From an uncultured Bacilli bacterium (lineage in GTDB: Bacteria; Bacillota_I; Bacilli_A; RF39; UBA660): a stretch of 43,193 nucleotides of DNA. The stretch covers positions 1-43,193 of the forward strand of contig CANQSO010000005.1 of assembly GCA_947626535.1 (NCBI GenBank), given 5' to 3'. Under the pieces are notes generated by a model, which did not search any database, was not told the DNA's origin, and saw only the letters and a program-made list of their open reading frames with translations. The position numbers were made by a program, and so were the translations under genes. The stretch's first letter is position 1. Every line of letters starts with the position of its first letter. Of this stretch, positions 31,252 to 40,332 are shown piece after piece.

Positions 31252-32883
31252 ATGAATAAAAAAGATATATTAAAATTATTTAAAAAATATGGTTTTGATA
31301 GTTCTTCAAAAGAACCTTTTTTATATGAAGAAAAAGATAAGTTAGGAATATACTATACTTTTAAAGATGAAATATATGGTTCTTTAAATCGCATATTTCT
31401 TCCTTTTGATATAGAAAATTGTGAATGGTTTTTAAAAAATTATTATGCTTATCAAAATTCTCATTGTAATCTTATTAAATTAGCTAGTTATAATGATCCT
31501 TATGCTAAACCAGAATTTATTGATAATATAGAACTTTTAGATGAAAATACCGTTATTAACTTCTTTGATGATGAACCTTTTTATCGTAGTGCAAATTTAT
31601 TAATAAAAATTATTAAAGAAAAAATGGATTTATCATTACTAACATATGAAAATGTCAAAAAATTAACTGAAAAATATACAAGAATCAAACAAGAATTAGC
31701 TAATAAAAGAAAATCACCAGAAGAATTAATAAGTGTTTATAATCCTAAACAATTAGAAAACATTAAAATTAAACAAGATAACATAGTTAATGAATTAAAT
31801 AATAAATTAAAAAATTGCCAAACTAAAGAAGAATTAAAAAACATTATTGATGAATTAATTAATTATTTAAAATCTTTAGAATTAGAAGATAGTTTAATTA
31901 ATAATAAATATTTTATGTTAAAAATACCAATTGAAATAGAACAATTTAAAGAAGAAATTAAATTATATGATGAATATAATATTGCTAAATTAAAAAAGAA
32001 AAAGAAATTAGAATTAGAAGAAAAAATAAAAGCTTTAGAATTAAAACATGCTAAAAATAAAGTTATTTCTTTAGCGTCTTTTATGAAAAAAGAAATTCAA
32101 AATATTAATGAAAAATATAATTTAATTAGTGAAATTGATTATAATACCGTAGCGGATTATTTAATTGAATTTGATAATTTAAATTTAAAAAATAGTATTG
32201 ATATAAAAGAAAAACAAGGAATAAAAATTCTTAGAGATTCTTTTAATAAATTAGATGATCAAGATAAAAATAATTTATATTTAATAACTTTTTTTAGTAA
32301 TATTATTGATAGTTATAATCCCTATATAATTAAAGAATATTATAAAACAATTATGAATCCAAATAATGTATTAGCTAAAATAAAGTTATTTAAAGATATA
32401 GATATAAGTTCTTATAAAAATTTTGAATTATCTATAAAAGAATTAATTAATAAAAATAATAATATTATAAAACTAAAAATGCCATGTGATATGTTAATGT
32501 TTTTTGAAGGCAATAAAGTCTTAACTACTAACTTATTAATCGCATCAAGTAAAAAAGCTTGTATGCCAAAATTAGATAGTAATAATCCTTGTATATATAT
32601 TGTTAATTTAAAGAAAAATTCTTTAATTAATTATGTGCCTTCTAAATTAACTATTGATATTACTAATGAAGATAAAATAGTTTTAAAAGAAGGAAATCCA
32701 TTATTTATAATTGATATTAAAAAAAATAATATTTTAAAGACAAATAATGATATAATTAAAGTAGCAAGAATAAAAATATTAGAAAAGAAAACAACTGATA
32801 TTATAACTGTAAGTAAAATAAAAACAGAAAGCATTACTTGTTATAAAAAAATAGAAATAGAAGGGAATGAATATAATGGATAA
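31252..32883 (+). CDS. Large uncharacterised coiled-coil protein
   Basis: The 543-residue protein is unrecognised. It is very rich in Asn, Lys, Ile and Glu, with long helical or coiled-coil stretches (about residues 165-280, including KLKKKKKLELEEKIKALELK) and a more beta-rich C terminus. No signal peptide or membrane segment is seen. It heads a tight operon, overlapping the next gene by eight bases, with a membrane protein and two surface proteins, suggesting a role in their export, assembly or control. Confidence 0.75.
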   Translation: MNKKDILKLFKKYGFDSSSKEPFLYEEKDKLGIYYTFKDEIYGSLNRIFLPFDIENCEWFLKNYYAYQNSHCNLIKLASYNDPYAKPEFIDNIELLDENTVINFFDDEPFYRSANLLIKIIKEKMDLSLLTYENVKKLTEKYTRIKQELANKRKSPEELISVYNPKQLENIKIKQDNIVNELNNKLKNCQTKEELKNIIDELINYLKSLELEDSLINNKYFMLKIPIEIEQFKEEIKLYDEYNIAKLKKKKKLELEEKIKALELKHAKNKVISLASFMKKEIQNINEKYNLISEIDYNTVADYLIEFDNLNLKNSIDIKEKQGIKILRDSFNKLDDQDKNNLYLITFFSNIIDSYNPYIIKEYYKTIMNPNNVLAKIKLFKDIDISSYKNFELSIKELINKNNNIIKLKMPCDMLMFFEGNKVLTTNLLIASSKKACMPKLDSNNPCIYIVNLKKNSLINYVPSKLTIDITNEDKIVLKEGNPLFIIDIKKNNILKTNNDIIKVARIKILEKKTTDIITVSKIKTESITCYKKIEIEGNEYNG

Positions 32884-33499
32884 ATATTTAAATGAAATTA
32901 GAAGTTATTTAACCGTACTTGATCAAGAAACTGTTAATAAAGAATTAGAAAATATTAAAAATGTTATTAGTGAAAGATTAAATAATGGTGAAAGTTTTGA
33001 AAAATTAAATTTAATAAACGCTAAAGAACAAGCAATTTTAATATTGAAAAGTTATAATATTAATCCTGATGTAGTAGTTAAAAAGAAAAAGGGTTTAAAA
33101 AATAAATTTAATGAAATAATAGAAGCTTTTAATGGTTTATTAAATATAATGGGTAATAATGATTTAAAAGCTAATTTAAAAATAATTTTTGATATTATTT
33201 TATTATTAATATTTGTAAGTTTAGTAAAAATACCTTTTATAGCTATTAGAAATGTTGGAGAATCATTATTACAAAATATTAATTTTCCATTGGGATATGA
33301 TATATGGGGTTTTGCCATTGAAGCAGTATATATAATTATAGCAATTATGATTATTATTAATGTTTTTCCAAAATGGTTTAAAAATTTAAAACCTAGTCCA
33401 AAAAAACAAATTGTTAAAAAAGAAGTTCCAATAGAAACTAAAAAAATGGGTAATGATTTAGAATCTATTTCTTTAACTGATAATAAAGATAATAAATAG
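32876..33499 (+). CDS. Membrane protein with HAAS/DUF1700-like N terminus
   Basis: The 207-residue protein has an N-terminal helical domain (MDKYLNEIRSYLTVLDQETV) similar in layout to HAAS/DUF1700 proteins, often partners of PadR regulators. Two transmembrane segments follow (near residues 105-125 and 145-165), then a charged tail. ATG 32876 lies 9 bases after AAGGGA, better than ATG 32867. It overlaps the coiled-coil gene. No PadR regulator is seen nearby. Confidence 0.6.
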   Translation: MDKYLNEIRSYLTVLDQETVNKELENIKNVISERLNNGESFEKLNLINAKEQAILILKSYNINPDVVVKKKKGLKNKFNEIIEAFNGLLNIMGNNDLKANLKIIFDIILLLIFVSLVKIPFIAIRNVGESLLQNINFPLGYDIWGFAIEAVYIIIAIMIIINVFPKWFKNLKPSPKKQIVKKEVPIETKKMGNDLESISLTDNKDNK

Positions 33500-33522
33500 A
33501 ACTTGTGGGAAGGAGAAAAAGA

Positions 33523-34923
33523 TTGCATAATATTTATAAAATAGGTGATAGTATGAAATTAGGAAAGTATGAAGATAAAGATAAGAAAAAGAGAAAAATA
33601 ATTTTAATAAGTATAAGCATCATAGTAATAATTGGTATATCATTCTTATTAATTAAAACCTTTGCTATTTTTACCGAGAGTGTAGAATTTCCCCTAATGA
33701 ACGGTAAAGTAGATTACTATGGTAATAGTGACTTTTATTTTGTCTTTTATAAGGGAGATAAAGAACTAGATGAAATGCCAAAGAAAGATAATAAAGAAAA
33801 TTTAGTATTTGAACATGGCGAATGTGATAATGGAGCAAGTATTGAATGGGATTATGATAATTGGGAGCCTTTTATAGGGAATTTAGATGTTGGCAAAACT
33901 AGATGTGAATTATTTTTTGATGAAAACTTTGCTACTAAGTTTATAAAATGTGGAAATAGTGAAAAAGATGCTGTAACATGTTTTAAAGAAAATGCTTCAG
34001 TTGATAGTATAAATTTAGCAAGTGATAATACTGATGATAATAATATAAGATATATTGGAGCTAACCCAAATAATTATATAGATATAGGTGATAGAGATAG
34101 TGATGGGAAACCAATATTATGGCGAATAATTGGGGTTATGAATAATGTAGTAAATTTAGATAACGATGAACAACAAGAAAGTTTAATAAAAATAATCAGA
34201 GCAGATAGCATAGGTTCATATAGTTGGGATAGTAGTGATTCTAAATCAAATGGTGGTTATGGAATAAATGAGTGGAGCCAAGCTGATGCTATGAAATTGA
34301 TAAACAAAAAAGATACCTATTTAGATGAACCGGAAATAGGAGGAAGTTTGTATTGGAATAGAGAAGCTGGAAAATGTTATTCTGGACCAACAAATAGCAA
34401 TAGTGATTGTAGTTTTACAACAAATGGTTTAAGTGAAAATGTAAAAGATAAATTGGTTAAAGTAAGATGGAATACTGGAGCAGCTAAATATGATGAGATT
34501 AGAAATATGTATAATATGGAACGAGGAAGCGCTACAGGAAGAGAATGCCCTGGTGGGAATTATTGTACAGATACCGTTGAAAGAACCACAACTTGGGATG
34601 GTTATTTAACTTTAATGTATCCATCCGATTATGGTTATGCTGTAGGTGGTGATAAAAGAGAAACATGCTTAACCGATAATTATTCTGTTAAAGGTTGTTT
34701 TGATAATGACTGGCTTTTTGATAGTACTTCTGCTCAATGGACATTAACGCCAGAAAACAATGCTTCATCAGCTGGAAAAGCATTTAAAATAACTAATCAA
34801 GGAGGTAGGGATACATCTTTTACTAACAGTCTTGGTGCCATTCGCCCAGTTGGTTATTTGAAATCAAATTTTAAAATTACTGATGGGGATGGAACATCAG
34901 ATAATCCCTATAAATTATCATAA
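33523..34923 (+). CDS. Membrane-anchored surface protein 1
   Basis: The 466-residue protein has one N-terminal transmembrane anchor (IILISISIIVIIGISFLL) and a large extracellular part rich in Trp, Gly, Asn and paired Cys. Conserved blocks shared with the next gene include HGECDN, ILWRIIGVMNN, IIRADSIG, GGSLYWNRE, VRWNTG, LMYPSDYGYAVGG and a final RPVGYLK. The C-terminal pattern is reminiscent of FGE/C-type-lectin-like folds, but I cannot prove it. The start TTG 33523 is chosen because AGGAG lies 7 bases upstream; ATG 33553 is the alternative. It follows the membrane protein by 23 bases and belongs to the same operon. No LPXTG motif is seen. Confidence 0.7.
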   Translation: MHNIYKIGDSMKLGKYEDKDKKKRKIILISISIIVIIGISFLLIKTFAIFTESVEFPLMNGKVDYYGNSDFYFVFYKGDKELDEMPKKDNKENLVFEHGECDNGASIEWDYDNWEPFIGNLDVGKTRCELFFDENFATKFIKCGNSEKDAVTCFKENASVDSINLASDNTDDNNIRYIGANPNNYIDIGDRDSDGKPILWRIIGVMNNVVNLDNDEQQESLIKIIRADSIGSYSWDSSDSKSNGGYGINEWSQADAMKLINKKDTYLDEPEIGGSLYWNREAGKCYSGPTNSNSDCSFTTNGLSENVKDKLVKVRWNTGAAKYDEIRNMYNMERGSATGRECPGGNYCTDTVERTTTWDGYLTLMYPSDYGYAVGGDKRETCLTDNYSVKGCFDNDWLFDSTSAQWTLTPENNASSAGKAFKITNQGGRDTSFTNSLGAIRPVGYLKSNFKITDGDGTSDNPYKLS

Positions 34924-34939
34924 GAAAGTGTGGTAAATA

Positions 34940-36694
34940 ATGAGAAAAATAAAAATAATATTAATTAGTTCAATACTGTTAACAATTAGTTTAATGTATA
35001 TAACTATTACAAATCAAAATCAACAAGAAGGAAGTTACCAAATTTCTTATTACATGGGTAATCAAAAGCTAAATAATATGCCGAAGAAAGATGGAATTGC
35101 AAAATTTGACCATGGGGAATGTGATAATGATGCAAGTATTGAATGGGATATTAATAGATGGGGACCAATTGTTAAAAACTTAAGTAAAAATAGGACAAAA
35201 TGTAGTATATATTTTATCAGTAATTTCTCAGATGAATTAGTAAAATGTTCTAATAATGGAACAGATTTGACAACATGTATGAAAGATAATGCTAAATTAG
35301 ACGAAATTAACTTAGCTTTAGATGATACTAACAATCAAAATTTAAGATACATTGGAGCAACTCCAAATAATTATATTGATATTGGTGATAAATATAATGA
35401 AGACATAAATGAATATACATTTAAATATAATAATTCAACTCAAATAGTGCATACAACACTTGAAAATTGTGAAAATGATTTAAGTTATAATGTTGAAAAC
35501 GCAGTAGAAAATGCCAAATGTCAAGAAATTAGAAGCGGTGACTATTGCTTTGATTATACTGAAGTATCTACGGGTTTAAAAAAGAGTTTTTGTGTTTATA
35601 ATGAAAGTATATGTATTCAACAAAAACAAAGCTATAGTTTAAATAGTTTATATAGTGATATAAGCGAATGTTCAAAGAAAAGTCAAGAATATGTATATAG
35701 AGTTTATAATTCTGAAGTTTTGTCAATGACCTTTAATACAGAAGAAGCATGCAATAGTGCTTTATCAAATACATCATTCCAAACTAATTATTATAAAGTT
35801 TTATCTGGATGTGAAACAGAAAACATTCATTCAAAAGGAGAACCAATACTATGGCGAATAATAGGAGTAATGAATAACATAGCTAATTTAGATAATGGCG
35901 GGCAACAAGAAAGTTTAGTAAAAATAATAAGAGCAGATAGTATAGGAAAATATAGTTGGGATAGTAGTGCATCAGGAATAAACTATGGCAATGGAGTAAA
36001 CGAATGGAGCGAGGCAGACTTAATGAAACTATTAAATCCAAATACAGTATATAGTGGAACCCCAACAATCGGAGGAAGTTTGTATTGGAATAGAGAAAGC
36101 GGTAGTTGTTATGATGATGAATATGATGTAAACACAACATGTAACTTTACAAGTATTGGATTAAGTGAAGAAGCAAAGAACAAGATAGCCAAAGTAAGAT
36201 GGAATACAGGGACGTTTGCAACTTATAATGAAAGTGACTGGACAGCAAAAGCAACATATGAAGCAGAAAGAGGAAGTCATAATGGCAAAGAGCAATGTAC
36301 AAGTAATGGTGGAGGAGATTATTGTAATGACAACGTACCAAGAACAACAACATGGGAAGGATATATAGGATTAATGTATCCAAGTGATTATGGATATGCA
36401 GTAGGAGGAAGTGTTAGAGAGACATGTTTAGGAAAAAGTATGCATAATTATAATAGTGATAGTTGTAACACAAATGATTGGTTAAACCCAAGTAGTAACA
36501 TGTGGACAATGACACCATCGCCGGATTCTTCTTATGCTAACTTTGTGTTCCGTGTGCGTTCGTATGGCTATGTCTACAACTACGATGCGTTCTCTGCGAA
36601 TGGGGTTCAGCCAGTCGCTTATCTAAAACCATCTGTTAAAATTACTAGTGGAACAGGTTTAATTGGTTCACCATTTCTTGCCACTTTAGATTAA
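34940..36694 (+). CDS. Membrane-anchored surface protein 2, paralog with Cys-rich insert
   Basis: The 584-residue paralog of the previous gene has an N-terminal membrane segment (ILISSILLTISLMYITI), the same HGECDN, ILWRIIGVMNN, GGSLYWNRE and LMYPSDYGYAVGG blocks, and an extra domain of about 145 residues (roughly 151-296) with eight Cys, inserted where protein 1 has a short loop. Near its C terminus the DNA shifts abruptly to high GC (36541-36600), while codons before and after are AT-rich. GTGTGG precedes the ATG 16 bases after the upstream stop. It is probably exposed on the cell surface; its ligand is unknown. Confidence 0.7.
   Translation: MRKIKIILISSILLTISLMYITITNQNQQEGSYQISYYMGNQKLNNMPKKDGIAKFDHGECDNDASIEWDINRWGPIVKNLSKNRTKCSIYFISNFSDELVKCSNNGTDLTTCMKDNAKLDEINLALDDTNNQNLRYIGATPNNYIDIGDKYNEDINEYTFKYNNSTQIVHTTLENCENDLSYNVENAVENAKCQEIRSGDYCFDYTEVSTGLKKSFCVYNESICIQQKQSYSLNSLYSDISECSKKSQEYVYRVYNSEVLSMTFNTEEACNSALSNTSFQTNYYKVLSGCETENIHSKGEPILWRIIGVMNNIANLDNGGQQESLVKIIRADSIGKYSWDSSASGINYGNGVNEWSEADLMKLLNPNTVYSGTPTIGGSLYWNRESGSCYDDEYDVNTTCNFTSIGLSEEAKNKIAKVRWNTGTFATYNESDWTAKATYEAERGSHNGKEQCTSNGGGDYCNDNVPRTTTWEGYIGLMYPSDYGYAVGGSVRETCLGKSMHNYNSDSCNTNDWLNPSSNMWTMTPSPDSSYANFVFRVRSYGYVYNYDAFSANGVQPVAYLKPSVKITSGTGLIGSPFLATLD
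36519..36622 (+). other. GC-rich patch near the end of surface protein 2
   Basis: In 36541-36600, 29 of 60 bases are G or C, far above the flanking sequence. It encodes FVFRVRSYGYVYNYDAFSAN just before GVQPVAYL. In protein 1 the matching stretch is AT-rich and unrelated in sequence. The patch has TAC, AAC, GCG, TCG and CGT codons unlike the rest of the gene. I infer an exchanged or diversified cassette. Confidence 0.55.
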
Positions 36695-36726
36695 CTGGAA
36701 TTTTTAGACAAAACTTTCCAGTTTTT
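36693..36726 (+). terminator. Terminator after the surface-protein operon
   Basis: AACTGGAA (36693-36700) pairs with TTCCAGTT (36716-36723) and runs into TTT. It overlaps the stop codon of the surface protein gene. Confidence 0.7.
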
Positions 36727-36727
36727 G

Positions 36728-36756
36728 TTGCAAAATTAGTAAAATTGTTGTAATAT
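36728..36756 (+). promoter_or_regulatory. typA promoter
   Basis: TTGCAA (36728-36733), a 17-base spacer and TAATAT (36751-36756) lie just after the upstream terminator and before the AAGGGG ribosome site. Confidence 0.6.
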
Positions 36757-36787
36757 CTTGAGAGTATTCTTAAGGGGATGTTTTATT

Positions 36788-38590
36788 ATGGAAAAAATTA
36801 TTAATATTGCTGTTGTTGCCCATGTTGATGCTGGTAAATCAACTTTAGTTGATGCTTTACTTAATCAAAATGGAGCATTTTCGGCTCATGAAGAAGTAGT
36901 TGATTGTGTAATGGATAGTGATGCTATTGAAAAAGAAAGAGGTATTACTATTTATTCTAAAAATTGTTCAATTAAATACAAAGATTATAAAATAAATATT
37001 GTTGATACTCCCGGTCATGCTGATTTTTCAAGTGAAGTAGAAAGAGTTATTAGAACTGTTGATACAGTTGTTTTAATTGTTGACTCTGCTGAAGGTCCAA
37101 TGCCTCAAACAAGATTTGTTTTAAAGAAAGCTTTAGAACAAAATTTAAAACCAATTTTATTTATTAATAAAATTGATAAAAAAGATGCTAGACCTACTGA
37201 AGTAGTTGATATGACTTTTAATTTATTTATGGAACTAAATGCTAGTGATGAACAACTTGATTTTCCAATTATTTATGGAATTGCCAAAGAAGGTAAATGT
37301 TCTTTAGATCCAGAACATTTAGAAGACAATATTACTCCTTTATTAGAGACTATACTAAGTCAAGTAGAACCGTATAAGGGTGATGAAACCGAACCCTTGC
37401 AAATGCAGGTAAGTAATCTTGATTATGATAATTTTTTAGGTAGATTAGGGATTGGTCGTGTAAGTAAAGGAACTATTAAAAATGGGGAAACTGTTAGTGT
37501 TATAGATAATGAAGGTAAAATATCTAGTTTTAAAATTAGTAAATTATTTGTTACTGAAGGTATTAAGCGTGTTGAAAAACCTATTGCGTATTTTGGCGAC
37601 ATTGTTACTTTTGCTGGATGTCCTACCATATCTATTGGTGATACGGTTTGTGAAAAGGACCATGTTGAAGCAATGCCTCCTATTATGATTGAACGTCCAA
37701 CTTTATCAATGAATTTTTTAGTTAATAATAGTCCTTTTGCTGGTAAGAGTGGTAAGTTTTTAACTACTAGACATTTAAAAGAAAGATTAGAAAGAGAACT
37801 TGAAACTAATGTTGGTTTACTTGTTGAGCCTTTACCTGATGCTGATGGTTATAAGGTAAGTGGTCGAGGCGAACTTCATTTATCTATTTTACTTGAGAAT
37901 ATGCGTCGGGAAGGTTATGAACTTTCTGTTTCTAAGCCTGAGGTTTTATATGAAGAAATTGATGGAGTTAAGTGTGAACCTTTTGAAAGAGTTATTATTA
38001 ATTGTCCTAGTGAATATCAAGGAACCGTTATTAATGATTTACAAGAACGTAAAGCTAGTTTAGAAGTTGTAAGTACTACTGATGAAGGCTATTCTCATTT
38101 AGAGTTTTTAGCTCCGACTCGTGGTTTAATTGGTTATCGCTCATCTTTTATAACTAATACTAAGGGTGAAGGAATAATGGTTCGAAGTTTTGATTCTTAT
38201 AAACCTTATGTTGGTTTTATTGAAAGAAGAAAAAATGGGGTTTTAGTTTCTATGGAAACTGGTAAAGCTTTAGGCTACTCATTATTTAATTTACAAGAAC
38301 GCGGGACTTTAATTATTGAACCGGCTACTGATGTATATGTTGGTATGATTATTGGTATTCATAATCGCGATAATGATTTAGATGTTAATCCATGTAAAAA
38401 TAAAAATCTTACTAATACCAGAGCTAGTGGTAGTGATGAAGCTATTAACTTAACTAAACCTCGTAAATTTACTTTAGAAGAAGCTTTAGAATTTATTGAA
38501 GATGATGAATATGTTGAAGTAACTCCTAGTGATATTCGCCTTCGTAAAGCTATATTAGATCCAAAAGAAAGATTTAGAAGTAACCGCTAA
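36788..38590 (+). CDS. typA: Translational GTPase TypA/BipA
   Basis: TypA is a ribosome-binding EF-G-like GTPase needed for growth under stress and for 50S assembly at low temperature. The 600-residue protein has G1 AHVDAGKST (residues 11-19), RGITIYSKN (switch I), DTPGHADFSSEVER (G3), NKIDKKDARP (G4), and the C-terminal TypA domains (GRGELHLSILLENMRREGYE, then FLAPTRGLIGYRSSF). ATG 36788 with AAGGGG upstream is preferred; an earlier in-frame start at 36758 lies beside the -10. Confidence 0.98.
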   Translation: MEKIINIAVVAHVDAGKSTLVDALLNQNGAFSAHEEVVDCVMDSDAIEKERGITIYSKNCSIKYKDYKINIVDTPGHADFSSEVERVIRTVDTVVLIVDSAEGPMPQTRFVLKKALEQNLKPILFINKIDKKDARPTEVVDMTFNLFMELNASDEQLDFPIIYGIAKEGKCSLDPEHLEDNITPLLETILSQVEPYKGDETEPLQMQVSNLDYDNFLGRLGIGRVSKGTIKNGETVSVIDNEGKISSFKISKLFVTEGIKRVEKPIAYFGDIVTFAGCPTISIGDTVCEKDHVEAMPPIMIERPTLSMNFLVNNSPFAGKSGKFLTTRHLKERLERELETNVGLLVEPLPDADGYKVSGRGELHLSILLENMRREGYELSVSKPEVLYEEIDGVKCEPFERVIINCPSEYQGTVINDLQERKASLEVVSTTDEGYSHLEFLAPTRGLIGYRSSFITNTKGEGIMVRSFDSYKPYVGFIERRKNGVLVSMETGKALGYSLFNLQERGTLIIEPATDVYVGMIIGIHNRDNDLDVNPCKNKNLTNTRASGSDEAINLTKPRKFTLEEALEFIEDDEYVEVTPSDIRLRKAILDPKERFRSNR

Positions 38591-38667
38591 ATCTTTTTAT
38601 TTTAATATTTTCCAAAAGCTGATATATTTCTTAAAGTATTCTCATTTAAATCTTTTTGATCTCTTTA

Positions 38668-39732
38668 TTATTTGCCAATATTACATGTTGATAAGTCATA
38701 TAATCCAAATAAGTGAAATAATAAATCTAACAATAATGGTAAGAAAACAATTATAGTTGCAATTGCAATTCGAATAACAGTTCTTTTATTAGCTTTTTTA
38801 GTATCACCGTTCCCTGTTAAAACTTTATAATAATCTAAGATTGTTAAAACAATTGCCATTAATGGAGCTGCTATTTGAATTAAATTAAAAATTCCATCTA
38901 ATATTTTTTTAAATTCTGTTGGTTCTCCATATTGATTAATTAAAATTGTTTGACAAGTAAAATCATTACTACTTTCTGGTTTATCTATAAAATTATCACC
39001 ATAATCATCATATATTGATCCTCCCGATAATTCATTTGATTCATTAAAAGTTACTAGAGAAAAATAATGATCAGCAGTTCCTTTATAAACATAACAATTA
39101 TTTACTAATTCTGAAATTGTTCTTTTTTTGGCATTTTTAGAATATCCTGAACTATCTATAAAAATGGCATTATTATCATCATCAACTCCTAATAATAATA
39201 AAGCATGATTAGTATTAGCTAAATCCGAACATCTTCTATTTACAAATAATATAGCTGGTTGATTATTTTCAAAAGCTTGAAAAATTAAAGAAATAATTTT
39301 ACTATTATTAATATCACTATGATAAGCATGAGCCTTAACATCAAAAAATTCAAAAGCATTATCAATATTACTTGCCATTAAACGCCCATCATATGGCGAA
39401 TATTTTTTTAGTAAATTTTGTAGATCTAATGTCGAATATTTAGAATCTTTTAAAGCATTACAAGCACTTATTAAAGCATGTGAACGACAAGAACCTTCTA
39501 TTATTAGACCTTCAGCATCATATTGTTTAGGCATATAAAAGACTTTTTCTTCATTATTATCATAAGTTACTTTTGCAATAGCCATACAATTATTCTTTTT
39601 AGGATTACCACATCTACCTTCTGGATCATTAGCGTTGTAAGTTATTTTTATACTTTCTGGTTTAGCATATACATTTGGTATTAAAAATAAACAAATAAAT
39701 AATAGAAAAAATAATATTTTTACTTTTTTCAT
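38668..39732 (-). CDS. Secreted papain-fold (C39-like) protein with C-terminal membrane domain
   Basis: The 354-residue protein has a signal peptide (1-23, cleavage after NVYA) and a peptidase-like domain with Cys82 in EGSCRSHALIS, His176 in NTNHALLLLG and Asp193 in IFIDSSG, a plausible Cys-His-Asp triad of C39-like peptidases. A linker follows, then a C-terminal domain with two transmembrane segments (IQIAAPLMAIVLTILDYYK and IRIAIATIIVFLPLLLDLL), similar in layout to TrbC/VirB2-type small membrane proteins. The combination would place a cysteine peptidase outside the membrane. Its ATG at 39732 faces the forward operon at 39841. The short interval 38591-38667 holds no gene. Confidence 0.7.
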   Translation of the reverse strand: MKKVKILFFLLFICLFLIPNVYAKPESIKITYNANDPEGRCGNPKKNNCMAIAKVTYDNNEEKVFYMPKQYDAEGLIIEGSCRSHALISACNALKDSKYSTLDLQNLLKKYSPYDGRLMASNIDNAFEFFDVKAHAYHSDINNSKIISLIFQAFENNQPAILFVNRRCSDLANTNHALLLLGVDDDNNAIFIDSSGYSKNAKKRTISELVNNCYVYKGTADHYFSLVTFNESNELSGGSIYDDYGDNFIDKPESSNDFTCQTILINQYGEPTEFKKILDGIFNLIQIAAPLMAIVLTILDYYKVLTGNGDTKKANKRTVIRIAIATIIVFLPLLLDLLFHLFGLYDLSTCNIGK

Positions 39733-39840
39733 TTAATATCACTCTCTAATTCATATTAGCATAATTTAATAATTTTATAAATACCACTTTAAAAAAAATA
39801 TTAAATACGTTATAATAATATATACTATAAGAGGTGTGAA

Positions 39841-40329
39841 ATGAAAAAAATTAAAGATATATGGAATCGTAATCGAGTATTAATAGTATTAATTATTATT
39901 GTTTTAGTTTGTTTTTGTATTATGGGAGTAGTTATGGTAAAATACTTTTTCGGAGGGAATACATCTAGTTATGGAGATCGTTTAGATGATATTAAAGATT
40001 TACCATTTAAAGAAGAAGATCAATTATCATTAATTAATACAATTAAAGAAAATGATATTGTAAGTGATGTTACTGTTAATGTTAAAGGTAAAATTATTTA
40101 TATTAGAATATTATTCAATGATAAAGCTACATTAGATACTGCTAAAGGTGTAGCTAGTAAATCAATTGAATCCATAAATGCTGATTATCAAAGTAAATAT
40201 GATTTAGAATATACTATCGTTCAAAATTCAAATGAAGCCGTAGCGGGTTTTACTTTGATGGGTGCTAAAAATATTAATCGTAGTGTTTTAATTTGGAATA
40301 ATAATACCCCTCTAAAAGATAAGGAGTAA
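39841..40329 (+). CDS. Small membrane-anchored protein, unknown
   Basis: The 162-residue protein has one N-terminal transmembrane helix (VLIVLIIIVLVCFCIMGVVMV) and an alpha/beta extracellular domain of about 115 residues. I do not recognise a family. A GAGGTG site precedes the ATG, and TATAAT at 39811-39816 with a weak -35 is the likely promoter. The next gene starts three bases after its stop, so it is first in a three-gene operon with a sensor protein and YihY. Confidence 0.7.
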   Translation: MKKIKDIWNRNRVLIVLIIIVLVCFCIMGVVMVKYFFGGNTSSYGDRLDDIKDLPFKEEDQLSLINTIKENDIVSDVTVNVKGKIIYIRILFNDKATLDTAKGVASKSIESINADYQSKYDLEYTIVQNSNEAVAGFTLMGAKNINRSVLIWNNNTPLKDKE

Positions 40330-40332
40330 TTT

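Noticed and set aside
35883-36383. Long reverse-strand open frames rich in Leu, His and Tyr opposite the surface protein gene
   Set aside because: They are antisense shadows of a gene with clear homology to its neighbour, and they lack ribosome sites.
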